Source: Micromonospora sp. WMMD961
GTDB taxonomy: Bacteria > Actinomycetota > Actinomycetes > Mycobacteriales > Micromonosporaceae
Assembly: GCF_029626145.1 (NCBI RefSeq)
Contig: NZ_JARUBJ010000002.1
Coordinates: forward strand, 278,501-342,500
Direction: 5' to 3'
Length of the DNA: 64,000 nucleotides
Part shown: positions 34,296-43,590 of the stretch, piece after piece
How the letters are laid out: each line of letters starts with the position of its first letter
How positions within the stretch are numbered: the first letter of the stretch is position 1
Program-made: the position numbers and the translations under genes
The notes under the pieces: generated by a model
Databases searched by the model: none
What the model was told of the DNA's origin: nothing
Seen by the model: the letters and a program-made list of their open reading frames with translations, nothing else

Positions 34296-35213
34296 ATGAC
34301 GGAGACACAGGCGAAGTCGGGGAACACGGGGACCTCGGCCAACCCGGTCGACGAGGAGGCCGCCAAGGGCGGCACACCAGCGACCGGCCGCGCGGCCGTG
34401 GGCCGGGCGACGGTCCCCGCCGACGCGCCTGCCCCGAAGTTCACAAGGGCTCCGGGCATGACACCCCCGCCGGAGCCGCAAGCTGAGGACGCTGGGTCGG
34501 CCGACAAGACCGATGCCGCCGGCACCGACGCGCCGACGTCGTCCACCGCCGCCACCCCCTCGGGTTCGGCGACGGCGTCTTCGGCCCGTCCGGCGACCAC
34601 CCAGCCGATCAACGTGCGGCCCGGTCCGGCGGCGTCGACCGGGGCGACCGGCACCCAACCGCGGATCACACCGGGCATGACCCAGCCACAGCCCGAGACG
34701 GGGGGCCGCACCGCCGCTGCCGGTCGCCCGGCCAGCGGCGGTGGTCTGCCGCCGGGCATCGGCAACGCGTCCGCCGTCGGGGCCGCCCGCGTCGGTGACG
34801 CGGTACGCGCTGCGCGTACCTCGGTCAGCTCGGCCGCCTCCCGCGGACCGCGCCGGGCCAGGCTGAATCTGAAGCGGATCGACCCGTGGTCCGTGATGAA
34901 GTTCGCGTTCGCCGTCTCGGTGGTGCTCTTCATCGTCGTGGTGGTCGCCACGTCGGTGCTCTACCTGGCGTTGGACGCGATGGGCGTGTTCCAGAGCGTC
35001 AACGAGAGCCTGAGTGATCTGGTGAACGCCGGCGGTGGCCAGAGCACCAGCGGCTTCCAGATCACCGCCAAGGGCGTGATCCTCAGCTCGGCGCTGATCG
35101 GCCTGGTCAACGTGGTGTTGTTCACCGCGCTGGCCACGCTGGGAGCGTTCGTCTACAACGTCTGCGCCGACCTGGTCGGCGGCATCGAGCTGACCCTCGC
35201 CGAGCGGGACTGA
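34296..35213 (+). CDS. DUF3566 membrane protein
   Basis: A 305-residue protein. The first ~195 residues are disordered, rich in Ala/Thr/Pro/Gly, then a basic RRARLNLKRIDPWSVMKF lead-in to two membrane helices (about 200-228 and 265-292). The polar loop between them is short (NESLSDLVNAGGGQ...). This matches DUF3566, found right after gyrA in many actinobacteria (Rv0007 in M. tuberculosis). The role is not established; an envelope or division-associated role is possible from its position only. It starts five bases after the gyrA stop codon, so it is probably co-transcribed. Confidence 0.9.
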   Translation: MTETQAKSGNTGTSANPVDEEAAKGGTPATGRAAVGRATVPADAPAPKFTRAPGMTPPPEPQAEDAGSADKTDAAGTDAPTSSTAATPSGSATASSARPATTQPINVRPGPAASTGATGTQPRITPGMTQPQPETGGRTAAAGRPASGGGLPPGIGNASAVGAARVGDAVRAARTSVSSAASRGPRRARLNLKRIDPWSVMKFAFAVSVVLFIVVVVATSVLYLALDAMGVFQSVNESLSDLVNAGGGQSTSGFQITAKGVILSSALIGLVNVVLFTALATLGAFVYNVCADLVGGIELTLAERD

Positions 35214-35218
35214 GCGAC

Positions 35219-35264
35219 CGGGACGCCGGGGCGCGCCGCGCAAAGCGGTCGCTCCGGCGTCCCG
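35219..35264 (+). terminator. Terminator after the gyrA-DUF3566 operon
   Basis: Perfect 11-bp arms CGGGACGCCGG and CCGGCGTCCCG around a 24-base loop, five bases after the DUF3566 stop. Confidence 0.8.
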
Positions 35265-35365
35265 TACTCAGGTAGGTTTTGCAGGCGTCGACGGCCTGGC
35301 TCGTCCGGCTGGACCCCGATTTGGGGCTGGCTGAGTGGATGGGTTAATCTTGCTCGTCGCAACGC

Positions 35366-35439
35366 GGGGCTATAGCTCAGTCGGTTAGAGCGCAGAGCTG
35401 ATAACTCTGAGGTCGATGGTTCGATTCCATCTAGCCCCA
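35366..35439 (+). tRNA. tRNA-Ile (GAT anticodon)
   Basis: A full cloverleaf: acceptor arms GGGGCTA and TAGCCCC, D-arm AGCTCAGTCGGTTAGAGC, anticodon loop CTGATAA, T-loop GTTCGATTC, discriminator A. CCA is not encoded (sequence continues A-CCG). Confidence 0.97.
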
Positions 35440-35483
35440 CCGCACGGTTCGTCCGACGTTAGTCGAGCACGAGGGGTCGCCCC

Positions 35484-35612
35484 ATGTTCAAGAAGCTGCT
35501 GATTCTGGCTGGCGTCGTCGGCGTGGCCGCCGTCGTGTTCAACAAGATCAAGGCCTCGAACGACGAGCGTGCCCTGTGGCACGAGGCGACCACCGCGCCC
35601 GACCTGCGCTGA
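35484..35612 (+). CDS. DLW-39 family small protein
   Basis: A 42-residue protein: MFKKLLILAGVVGVAAVVFN, then a soluble tail ending PDLR. One N-terminal membrane helix and a conserved LW in the tail. A GAGGGG ribosome-binding site lies about eight bases before the ATG. Proteins of this type (named after a D-L-W tail motif and length of about 39) occur between origin-proximal tRNA genes in actinobacteria. The function is unknown. Confidence 0.85.
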   Translation: MFKKLLILAGVVGVAAVVFNKIKASNDERALWHEATTAPDLR

Positions 35613-35649
35613 CGTCCGGCCGGGCGACGAGGGTTCGACGCCCGCGCAC

Positions 35650-35725
35650 GGGGCCCTAGCTCAACTGGCAGAGCACTGCCTTTGCAAGGCAGGGGTTAGG
35701 GGTTCGAGTCCCCTGGGCTCCACCA
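35650..35725 (+). tRNA. tRNA-Ala (TGC anticodon), CCA encoded
   Basis: Acceptor arms GGGGCCC and GGGCTCC (one G-U pair), D-arm AGCTCAACTGGCAGAGC, anticodon stem CTGCC/GGCAG around TTTGCAA, T-loop GTTCGAGTC, discriminator A and encoded CCA (35723-35725). Its 3' end is adjacent to a truncated gene. Confidence 0.97.
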
Positions 35726-36031
35726 GCACTTTCCTCGGTTGATCTCGGTCCCGAGTGCAGCCATTTCGTACAGCCAAGTGGTCTTCGCTGCCGCATTGGC
35801 GCCGAGCGACTTACCGATCAACAGTGGGCGACCGCCGATGGTGTCGACCAGTGGAGTGATCTCACCGCCGACCCAGCTCTCGATCTCCGGCTGGTCAAAC
35901 TTCGGAAACTCCCGGGACCACGAGTGCCGATGTACCGTTGCGCCCCGCCGATGCGCCGCGTCGCCGGCATACATCAGCAGGGGAGCACCCGGTCCGAACC
36001 TACCGCCGGGAATCACGACAGCGTCAGTCAC
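35726..36031 (-). pseudogene. 3'-truncated alpha/beta-hydrolase fragment at tRNA-Ala
   Basis: The frame starts at GTG 36031 (VTDAVVIPGGRFGPGAPLLMYAGDAA) and includes the strand/loop of an alpha/beta hydrolase, reaching a nucleophile-elbow-like GKSLGANAAA. It then runs into unrelated-looking sequence (KTTWLYEMAAL...) and ends in the tRNA-Ala gene. The catalytic acid and histidine of the fold are missing. It looks like a hydrolase gene whose 3' half was lost by an event at the tRNA 3' end, such as integration and imprecise excision. Confidence 0.6.
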
Positions 36032-36235
36032 GCAGACGACCCTACCGAGACGCCGCGGGGACAAGATGTGTGTGATCTCGACAGCCGGGCGGGCGTCCGG
36101 CAGTCAACCGAGAGCCAGAGCGACAGCCCCTGAAGCCCAGGAGCAGGCCTTACCCGCGCCCGCCGGCCAACAGCAGTCATGATCTTTTGCAGGACGAGAG
36201 CACATAGGATCGGTGGCCTGCAGGAGGGAGGTCAG

Positions 36236-36544
36236 ATGGAGACATGGCGTTTCGTGGCCGCTGCCACGATGATGGTGACCATTGGCCTTATTGGAGTCGC
36301 CCTGGCGACGAACTTTCGAGGCGTGACCGAGTGGCACATTCGCCGGTCGATGGCCACCGCGAGTGTGTTGCGGCGAGTTCCGCCGTGGCGCTGGCTTGCG
36401 GATGCCGAGTACGACGAGCGTCTGGCGCGGTTTGTTCTGCTGGAGCGGGCGATGGGCGTGATCTTCGCTGCGGCCAGCGTCATGTTCTTGATCGTTCTCG
36501 TTCACGGCGTCCTGTCCGGCGAGCCGATGCCGTCGAGCCGATGA
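36236..36544 (+). CDS. Small two-helix membrane protein of unknown function
   Basis: A 102-residue protein with a strong CAGGAGGGAGGTCAG ribosome-binding site. It has two hydrophobic segments (VAAATMMVTIGLIGVALAT and MGVIFAAASVMFLIVLVHGVL) joined by a basic loop (EWHIRRSMATASVLRRVPPWRWL). I do not recognise the family. Codon use is less GC-biased than the neighbours, so it may be of recent origin. Confidence 0.7.
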   Translation: METWRFVAAATMMVTIGLIGVALATNFRGVTEWHIRRSMATASVLRRVPPWRWLADAEYDERLARFVLLERAMGVIFAAASVMFLIVLVHGVLSGEPMPSSR

Positions 36545-36650
36545 GGAAGCTGCGAGCGTCCCTGGTGGATGGCTGGCCGCTTGACTCCCTTACCTGAGCG
36601 ACAGCCCGCGAGACTCTAATCTCAGGGCATCCCCACGTAGAGGAGCGCCG

Positions 36651-37241
36651 ATGGGCAAGGTAGTCATGTACGGCTCGGTGTCGGTGGACGGCTTCGTCGC
36701 GGACGAGAATGACCAGCCCGGACCGCTGTTCGACTGGTTGCTCGGTGGTGACGTGCCGTTGGACGACAGCGGCGCGTTGAAGGTGTCGCAGACGTCCTAC
36801 GACTACACCCGGCCGTACTGGGACCAGATCGGGGCGACGGTCGCCGGCCGCCACGTCTTCGACATGACGGACGGCTGGGACGGGAAGCCTCCGGGCGGGG
36901 TCGACCACGTGGTCGTCGTGACGCACCGGCCGAAGCCCGAGGGTTGGGACCCTGAGGCGCCGTTTCACTTCGTCGACGGCGTCGAGGCGGCCGTGGCCAA
37001 GGCGCAGGAGCTTGCGGGTGACCGCATTGTCGAGGTCTCCGCTGGCGACGTCGGGGGTCAGGTGCTTGCCGCGGGCCTGGTCGACGAGGTGCGCATGGAT
37101 GTCGTGCCCGTCGTGTTCGGGTCCGGCAAGCGCTACTTCGGGTCGGTCGACGCACAGCACCTGTTGGAGGATCCGGACGTGGTGATTCAGGGCAACCGGG
37201 TGCTTCACCTGCGCTATCCGGTGCGCCGTCGACCGATCTGA
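36651..37241 (+). CDS. Dihydrofolate reductase-fold (RibD C-terminal domain) protein
   Basis: A 196-residue soluble protein: MGKVVMYGSVSVDGFVADEN is the conserved first strand and loop, FDWLLGGD and RHVFDMTDGWDG follow, then VVVTHRP and a LAAGLVDEVRMDVVPVVFGSGKRYF segment. This is the RibD_C/DHFR-like family, usually NADPH-dependent reductases of uncertain substrate. It is a single gene followed by a strong bidirectional terminator. Confidence 0.88.
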   Translation: MGKVVMYGSVSVDGFVADENDQPGPLFDWLLGGDVPLDDSGALKVSQTSYDYTRPYWDQIGATVAGRHVFDMTDGWDGKPPGGVDHVVVVTHRPKPEGWDPEAPFHFVDGVEAAVAKAQELAGDRIVEVSAGDVGGQVLAAGLVDEVRMDVVPVVFGSGKRYFGSVDAQHLLEDPDVVIQGNRVLHLRYPVRRRPI

Positions 37242-37249
37242 GTAAGAGA

Positions 37250-37282
37250 GCGCCCGGCTCGATGATGCATCGAGCCGGGCGC
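37250..37282. terminator. Bidirectional terminator between the reductase and LPLTG genes
   Basis: A perfect 15-bp stem, GCGCCCGGCTCGATG / CATCGAGCCGGGCGC, with a 3-base loop, between convergent genes. The most stable hairpin seen in the window. Confidence 0.95.
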
Positions 37283-37293
37283 GTCGAGTCAAG

Positions 37294-38010
37294 CTATGCG
37301 ACGAAGCGGGAACGGCGTCGGCGTCCGACCAGATAGCCGACGCCCCCGAGGAGCAGAAGTGCACCGCCAACGCTGGCCACGGTCGCGGTGTTGGCACCGG
37401 TCAGAGGCAGTCCACCGCCGTCGCCGCCGGAGGCGCCCAGGCTCGCGGAGGGAGTAGACGTCGGTACATCGGTTGGCGTCGCGCTGGGCGTGGCGCTGGG
37501 CGTGGCGCTGGGCGTCGGGGTGGGCTGAGACGCGCAGTCAAGCGCCCGTGCGGTGTACAGGCCGTCGTTCAGATAGGCGAGGTAGATGTCGATGGCCGCA
37601 TCGGCGAGCACCTTCTGCGCGGCCGCTTCCACGTTGGGGCCAGCGCTCGTCAACGTCCGGACCACGGTGACCCGCAGAGCCACCGACCAGACTTTCTGCA
37701 CGTCCGTCTTGAGGAATGCCCGGAGTTCGTCCGGGGTGCCCTTCAGCTGATCCTGTATTGCATCTGGTAGAACGGGCAACGAGTCGCCGGTTGCCGCAGC
37801 CAGGATCTGGGCGGTCAACACCCGAATCTCCTGGTCGGTGGCGGCGTCCAAATCAATGGTGACGAGCTTGCGGATGTCCTCGTACACCTCGCGCTCGACC
37901 GTTTGGCACGTCTCGTTCAGTCCAGGCGATTCGAGCTGAGCAGCTGCCGGTGTCGCCGGAACCAGGAAGGCCAGCGCTATCAGGGCGCCGGCCGGGATCT
38001 TCCATCGCAT
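37294..38010 (-). CDS. LPLTG cell-wall-anchored protein with ALF-like repeat
   Basis: About 238 residues from ATG 38010 after GGGGGAG. The signal peptide reads MRWKIPAGALIALAFLVPATPAAAQ. The mature part has helical segments similar to ALF repeats (TPDELRAFLKTDVQKVW, SAGPNVEAAAQKVL) and two cysteines (NETCQTV, LDCASQP). A Thr/Ser/Pro stalk (PSATPSATPSATP) follows, then LPLTG, a hydrophobic helix and RRRRSRFVA. This is a standard sortase substrate layout. No sortase gene lies nearby. The ligand or partner is unknown. Confidence 0.87.
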   Translation of the reverse strand: MRWKIPAGALIALAFLVPATPAAAQLESPGLNETCQTVEREVYEDIRKLVTIDLDAATDQEIRVLTAQILAAATGDSLPVLPDAIQDQLKGTPDELRAFLKTDVQKVWSVALRVTVVRTLTSAGPNVEAAAQKVLADAAIDIYLAYLNDGLYTARALDCASQPTPTPSATPSATPSATPTDVPTSTPSASLGASGGDGGGLPLTGANTATVASVGGALLLLGGVGYLVGRRRRSRFVA

Positions 38011-38116
38011 GTGGATATTGCTCCCCCGGTTGTAGATCAAAGCATGGAGATACTAGCCGTCGATGGGATGACCTATCGCCCCCGGCGTCTCAGCGCGGTA
38101 CGAATGCAGCCTCTGG

Positions 38117-38854
38117 TCAGGCGGGGGTGAGGAGACAGAACTCGTTGCCTTCCGGGTCGGCGAGGACCTTCCACGGAATGTCGGCCTGGCCCAGGTCGAT
38201 CACGGTGGCACCGAGAGCGCTCAGTCTGGTCGCCTCGGCTTCCAGGTCGTCGTCTGGGTAGGGGCGGACGTCGAGGTGGACGCGGTTCCATCCGGTCTTC
38301 GCGTCGGGTGTCCGGATGAACTCCAGGTATGGTCCGACGCCCTTGCCGGAGCGCAGCACCGCATAGCGGTCGGTCACGTCGTGCAGAGTCCAGTCGGTGG
38401 CCTGTCCCCAGAACTGCGCCATGGCACGCGGATCCGCGCAGTCGACCACGACTGCGGCGATCGGTCCGGTGTCCCGGTAGATCGCTCGGGGTTCCAACAC
38501 GCAGAACTCGTTGCCCTCCGGGTCGGCCAGGACCGTCCACGGAACGTCGCCCTGGCCGACGTCGGCAGGGGTTGCGCCGAGATCCGTCAGGCGCGCGACC
38601 AGCTGCGCCTGATGGGAAGCCGAGGTGGTGGCGAGGTCGACGTGTACCCGGTTCTTCACCGTCTTGGGTTCCGCGGAGACGACGAGGTCGAGGCAGACAG
38701 CGACAGGGTCGGGGTAGACGAAGCCCTCGGGTTCGAGGTTGGTCACGCCGGGTTCCTCGCTGGAAACTCCCCAGCCGAGCGCCTCCGCCCAGAAACCGCC
38801 CAGTGCGGAGTCGTCCCGAGCCTTCATGTTGATCTGCACGAGCCTCGTTGGCAT
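38117..38854 (-). CDS. Two-domain VOC/glyoxalase-like protein
   Basis: A 245-residue protein with two tandem VOC modules of about 120 residues. Each ends with a near-identical signature: DVPWTVLADPEGNEFCVLEP and DIPWKVLADPEGNEFCLLTP. Conserved metal-site features (NRVHVDL and NRVHLDV with His; Glu in GNEFC) are present in both halves. This is the glyoxalase/bleomycin-resistance superfamily; the substrate cannot be inferred. The internal repeat points to an old duplication. Confidence 0.9.
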   Translation of the reverse strand: MPTRLVQINMKARDDSALGGFWAEALGWGVSSEEPGVTNLEPEGFVYPDPVAVCLDLVVSAEPKTVKNRVHVDLATTSASHQAQLVARLTDLGATPADVGQGDVPWTVLADPEGNEFCVLEPRAIYRDTGPIAAVVVDCADPRAMAQFWGQATDWTLHDVTDRYAVLRSGKGVGPYLEFIRTPDAKTGWNRVHLDVRPYPDDDLEAEATRLSALGATVIDLGQADIPWKVLADPEGNEFCLLTPA

Positions 38855-39129
38855 GCCGACGATGCTAGAGCGTGTTCCGCGTCGGCAGTACCGACTAACG
38901 CCCCCGTGGGGTGCATGCGTTTACTCGGCTGGAACGGGATGCGGGAGGCGGCTGCGGCATCAGTGTGCCTGGCCACCCGTTGGACGAAAGCCGGCTTCAC
39001 CCTGAGCGCGTCGACCTCGCCGAGACGGCGATCAGGGGGGAAGTGCCCCTCCCCAGGCCGCTGCGGTAAAGACCTGTCGGACTTTGCGTGGCGCTTGTCA
39101 TGATCCGCGGGCCGGTGGGGCAGCCTTGG
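38855..39129. other. Intergenic region
   Basis: Between the VOC gene start and the P-type ATPase stop. No gene, repeat or clear hairpin seen. Confidence 0.4.
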
Positions 39130-42100
39130 TCAGTCCGTGTGCTCGACGTCGGGCGAGGGCTGGGCGGTGTCGGGTCGTGCCTCCGGCAGGTGTTCCATCA
39201 GCTTGGTGAGCGCGCCGTTGGCGAAGGTGGCGCCCAGCGCCGAGCCGGCCCCGATGGTCCAGCCGACCGGCCCGAGCGGCGTACAACCGAAGAACTGGCT
39301 CACCCCCGGCGTCTGTACTACCACGACCAGCACCCCCAGCGACGCCGCCGTGGACGCCAGCACGGTCGGGCTGGTGCCCCCGGCCAGGATGGTCTGCCCG
39401 AGCTGGGTGCCGACCAGGGACACCAGGGCGACGGTTCCGGCCCGCTGACGACGTCCGGTGTACCGGGCCAACGTCCAGCCCACGGTCGCGCCCAGCGTGG
39501 TGGCTGTCGCCCGCAGCCCGATCTCCCTGGTGAGGCTCTCCCCGAGCGCCGCGTCCGGGCCCTCCCGGAGCAGCCTGTCGGTGCGGTCCGACGCGGGTGG
39601 CCGGACCGCGATGGCCAGCGCCGGCGCCAGGTCGGTGAGCAGGTTGACCAGCAGCAGTTGTCGCCCGGTGAGCGCGGAACGACCGGTCGCCGCGGCGGTG
39701 AGCACGCTGAACGCGATCTCGCCCAGGTTGCCGCCGACCAGGATGCTGAGCGCGTGGCGCACCGACGACCACATCGCCCGCCCCTCCACCAGGGTCGCGA
39801 TGATGGTCTCCAAGCGGTCGTCGGTGACCACCAGGTCGGCGGCGGCACGCGCCGCCGGGGTACCCCGTTGGCCGAGGGCGATGCCGACGTCGGCCAGCCG
39901 GATCGCCGGAGCGTCGTTGGCCCCGTCGCCGGTCATCGCGACGGTCCGCCCGCACTTCTGCAACGCCTGGATGATCCGCACCTTGTGGGCCGGCGTGCAG
40001 CGAGCCACCACGTCGGTGTTGGCCAGCCGGTCAGCGAGCGCGTCGTCCTCCAACTGGTCGAGTTCACCGGCGGTGACCACGCGCTGCTCGTCGTGATCGC
40101 TGATGGTGGCGGCGATCGCCTCGGCGGTGGCCGGATGATCGCCGGTGATCATGATGGTGTGCACGCCGGCCTGCCGGATCCGGCGCACCGCCGGGGCGGC
40201 GCTCTCCCGAACCCCGTCCGCGAGGGCCAGGAAGCCCACGAAGGTCAGCCCTCGCACGCCGGAGTCGGTCACCTTCGGGTCGTCCACCGCGCATTCCGCG
40301 ACGGCCAGGATCCGATTTCCCGCCCCGGCCCGGTCGGCGAGCATCCGCTCCAGCTCCGCGCGCCCGGCGTCGTCCAGCGGCTGCTGGCTGCCGTCCATGC
40401 GCCGTGCCGAACAGCGCGGCAGCACCGTCTCCGGAGCACCCTTGACACTCAACAGCAGGTGGCCGTCGGTCTCGCCGATGCTCGCGTGGTAGCCGCGGGA
40501 CGGCTCGAACGGAAGCCCGCCGGCGGCCCGCCAACCGGGAGCGCCGGTCTGCTCCACCACCCCGGCCTCCCCGGCACCCCGCCGGACCGCCCGGTCGGTC
40601 TGCAACGCCAGCTCCTCCGGGTTCGCCGCGGCGGGAGTGGCCCGCAGCGCCGCGGCCAGCGTCATCTGGAGTCGGTCGTCCAGCCGGTCCACCGGGGCGT
40701 ACCGGTCGCCGGCGCTGTCACCGACACCGGCCAGCAGCAACTGCCCCTCGGTGAGGGTGCCGGTCTTGTCGAAGCAGAGCACGTCCACCCGGCCCAGCGC
40801 CTCGATGGTGCGCGGGTTGCGGACCAACGCGCCGTGCTCGGCGAGGCGTCGGGCGGCGGCCAGCTGCGCCGCACTCACCAGGAACGGCAGCCCTTCCGGC
40901 ACCGACGCCACGGCGAGGTTCGCGGCGGTCGCCGCCGTCTCGGCCAGGGGTACGCCCCGAAGCAGCCCCGCGCCCGCCACCGCCACCGCGGAGCCGGCGG
41001 CCAACGGGATGGCCATGCTGGTCAGCGATCCGAGCCGGGCTTCCACTCCACTGGCCGGCGGTGCCTGCTTGACCAGGGCGAGGCTACGGCCGGATTCGGT
41101 GTCCGAGCCGGTCGCCACCACGACGGCAGTGCCGTGCCCGGCGGCGACTGTCGTTCCCTCGTAGAGCATCGAGTGTCGGTCCGCGATCGCGGCGGCCACC
41201 ACCGGCCGGTTGGACTTCGCGACCGGCAACGACTCGCCGGTCAACGACGATTCGTCCGCCTCCAGGCCCACCGATTCGAGCACCCGGCAGTCGGCGGGAA
41301 CCGAGTCGCCCGGTTCGAGGGCGATGACGTCTCCGAGGACCAGGTCTCCGGCCGCGACCACCTGCTCGGCCCCGTCGCGACGGACCCGTGCGGTCACCGC
41401 CGAACGGGACAGCAACTCCGCCAGCGACCGTTCCGTGTTCCGTTCGTGCACCGCGCCGATCAGCGCGGAGCCACCGACCACGCTGCCCACCAGCGCGGCG
41501 TCGACCAACGATCCGAACGACGCGGAGAGCACCGCCCCGGCCACCAGCACCGGGGTGAGCGGGTTGGACAACTCGTCCACGAAGGCCCGCAGCAGCCCAC
41601 CGCTCCCCGGTCCGGCATCGCCGTTTCCGCCGGTGCCCTGGTGCCGGCGCTGCGCCTCCGCGCTGGCCAGTCCGTCCGGCGTGGTGCGCAGGTGGTCGAG
41701 CACTGTGCCGACGGGCATCAGGTGCCAGGCGGTCGTGACCGGTGCCGGGGTGTCCGACTGGTCGTGCAACCGGCGGGCCTGCCAGACCCCGTTCGCGAAG
41801 GCCAACCCGGCCGCGCCGTTCACCGCGACGAGCGACCGGCCGGGCAGTTCGGTCGGCGGGGCCGTGAACGCGCCCAGCGCTCCGAGACCGGTGCCGGCCA
41901 TGGCGAGTCGGATGTTCTGCTGGGCCGTACGCCGAGCCACCCCGGTCGCCTCGATCACCAGGGTCACCACCCGCAGGTCGGCACCGACCAACAGGTGCGC
42001 GCCCCACGGCGGCAGGTCCTCCGGCGTGGCGAACCCGAGACCGCAGTCGGACGCGCCGAGCGCCCTGCGGTTCGCGGAAAGGAGCATCACCACCGCACCG

Positions 42101-43590
42101 TCGCGCTGCAACGCGCGTACCGACTCGGCCAGCCGGTCCCCACCGGGCAGCATCGCGTCGGCGAAGCCGTACCGCTCCTCGTCACCGCCCGCGACGACCA
42201 GTCGCAGGCCGGCCTGCCGCGCGGCGGCCGGCAGTCCGGCGACACCGGGTGCGGGTTCCGGCTCGACCCGCAACAGGGCGGCGAGTCGGTCACCGTGGGC
42301 GAGGCCGAGCAGTTGGCCGCCGGCCGAGCGCAGTCGATCGCCGTCCGGGACGTTGTCGGGATCGTGAGCTGGCATCTGGTCCAGCGGTCCGAGCTGCCAG
42401 CCGTCCGACCTCCGGAAGGCGGCCGGATCGTCGGGGTCGAACAGCGCGAAGGCCCGCTCCGCCACCTGGTCGACGTCCGCTCCGGTCGCCGGTGCCAGAT
42501 CAGCCAGTACGCCCCGATCCGAGCCGAGCACCGCAGCGTCCAGCACGAGCGTGTCGATCCGGTCCAACTCCCGCAGCACACTGCGGTCCATCGCGATCAC
42601 CCCGCGCCGGGCCAGCATCCTGCCGAGTTGGGCGGCGTACCCCTCGCGTCCGCTGCCGGGCGCCTTCGGTAGCGCGGACAGGCCCAGCGCGGCGGCCCGC
42701 TTGCGCCCGGCGACGGGCACCGCCGCCGCACCGGCCGCCGTGCCGGCGGCGAGCATCCGATTGATGTACCGCTCGACCGGGCCGTGCGGCTTCGGTCGGG
42801 GACGGTCGACTACCGGCCACCGGGCGACGGCGCGCTCGGGGTCGCCGGTCAACCGCGGTTCGGCGCTCTCCCAGGCGGAGAGCTGGGCCCGGTCCTCGCC
42901 CCACTGCACGAGACGTTGGGCGCCGTCGAGGACGATGCCGTTCCAGCGGCCGGTCAGGCCCTGCACCACCGCCTCGGCCAGGGGAAAGAGGACCTCCGCG
43001 CGCGGGTCGGAGCGCAACGTCTTGCCGAGGAGCGCGTGCAGCTTCGGTTGCAGGTCGACCGCCGACAGCGCGCCGGCCACCTCACCGGGTAACGGTGCGA
43101 ACGGCAGGACCCGGGTGGCCGCCCAGAGGGTCAGACCCAGCGCGTCCGACGCGAGCGCGCCGAGGGTGCGCGGGTTGCGTGGGCCTTCCTCGGGCGGGTG
43201 TGGGGGTGGGATCTCGGGGTCGGGCTCGTGGTCGCAGGTCCGCTCGACCCGGCTGATCGTGGCGATGAGGTCACCCAGATCCGGTTCGGGGGCCTGCACG
43301 GCCACCACCACCCGCCCGGATGGGGCGTTCACCCTGGCCCAGGCCACCCCGGGCATCCGCTCCAGCGCGCCCTCCACCTGCCGGGCGAGCTGGTCGCCGC
43401 CATCCTGGCACACGCCGTGCACCTCGATGTGGTGCCGACCGGGTCGGGACCAGACCCGACGCCGGGCGAGCCCGACCGACCGGGCGAGTCGGGTCGCGGC
43501 CGACCCGACGGTCCGGGACGCCGCGCCGACAAGGTGTGGCACGCCGAAGGACGGCAGGATACGGCCGGCAGCGCGACCCGCCGCCGTCAT
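39130..43590 (-). CDS. Large cation-transporting P-type ATPase (CtpI-like)
   Basis: About 1486 residues. The first ~700 residues carry an HMA-like domain without CxxC (HHIEVHGVCQDGGDQLARQVEGALERMPGV) and a degenerate ATPase-like half. A canonical P-type ATPase follows: SLTGESLP actuator motif, SVPEGLPF in the membrane (as in P2-type pumps), phosphorylation site D941-K-T-G-T, and TGDGANDAPAI. Several membrane helices close the protein. Overall architecture and size resemble mycobacterial CtpI. The transported ion is unknown. The ATG has no good ribosome-binding site of its own; it overlaps the stop of a 22-codon leader (ATGA), implying translational coupling. Confidence 0.9.
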   Translation of the reverse strand: MTAAGRAAGRILPSFGVPHLVGAASRTVGSAATRLARSVGLARRRVWSRPGRHHIEVHGVCQDGGDQLARQVEGALERMPGVAWARVNAPSGRVVVAVQAPEPDLGDLIATISRVERTCDHEPDPEIPPPHPPEEGPRNPRTLGALASDALGLTLWAATRVLPFAPLPGEVAGALSAVDLQPKLHALLGKTLRSDPRAEVLFPLAEAVVQGLTGRWNGIVLDGAQRLVQWGEDRAQLSAWESAEPRLTGDPERAVARWPVVDRPRPKPHGPVERYINRMLAAGTAAGAAAVPVAGRKRAAALGLSALPKAPGSGREGYAAQLGRMLARRGVIAMDRSVLRELDRIDTLVLDAAVLGSDRGVLADLAPATGADVDQVAERAFALFDPDDPAAFRRSDGWQLGPLDQMPAHDPDNVPDGDRLRSAGGQLLGLAHGDRLAALLRVEPEPAPGVAGLPAAARQAGLRLVVAGGDEERYGFADAMLPGGDRLAESVRALQRDGAVVMLLSANRRALGASDCGLGFATPEDLPPWGAHLLVGADLRVVTLVIEATGVARRTAQQNIRLAMAGTGLGALGAFTAPPTELPGRSLVAVNGAAGLAFANGVWQARRLHDQSDTPAPVTTAWHLMPVGTVLDHLRTTPDGLASAEAQRRHQGTGGNGDAGPGSGGLLRAFVDELSNPLTPVLVAGAVLSASFGSLVDAALVGSVVGGSALIGAVHERNTERSLAELLSRSAVTARVRRDGAEQVVAAGDLVLGDVIALEPGDSVPADCRVLESVGLEADESSLTGESLPVAKSNRPVVAAAIADRHSMLYEGTTVAAGHGTAVVVATGSDTESGRSLALVKQAPPASGVEARLGSLTSMAIPLAAGSAVAVAGAGLLRGVPLAETAATAANLAVASVPEGLPFLVSAAQLAAARRLAEHGALVRNPRTIEALGRVDVLCFDKTGTLTEGQLLLAGVGDSAGDRYAPVDRLDDRLQMTLAAALRATPAAANPEELALQTDRAVRRGAGEAGVVEQTGAPGWRAAGGLPFEPSRGYHASIGETDGHLLLSVKGAPETVLPRCSARRMDGSQQPLDDAGRAELERMLADRAGAGNRILAVAECAVDDPKVTDSGVRGLTFVGFLALADGVRESAAPAVRRIRQAGVHTIMITGDHPATAEAIAATISDHDEQRVVTAGELDQLEDDALADRLANTDVVARCTPAHKVRIIQALQKCGRTVAMTGDGANDAPAIRLADVGIALGQRGTPAARAAADLVVTDDRLETIIATLVEGRAMWSSVRHALSILVGGNLGEIAFSVLTAAATGRSALTGRQLLLVNLLTDLAPALAIAVRPPASDRTDRLLREGPDAALGESLTREIGLRATATTLGATVGWTLARYTGRRQRAGTVALVSLVGTQLGQTILAGGTSPTVLASTAASLGVLVVVVQTPGVSQFFGCTPLGPVGWTIGAGSALGATFANGALTKLMEHLPEARPDTAQPSPDVEHTD

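Noticed and set aside
31637..34951. Large antisense frame opposite gyrA
   Set aside because: Same reason; low-complexity product without motifs.
39088..42672. Large frame opposite the P-type ATPase
   Set aside because: The opposite strand carries all P-type ATPase motifs; this frame is Arg/Gly/Gln-rich noise.
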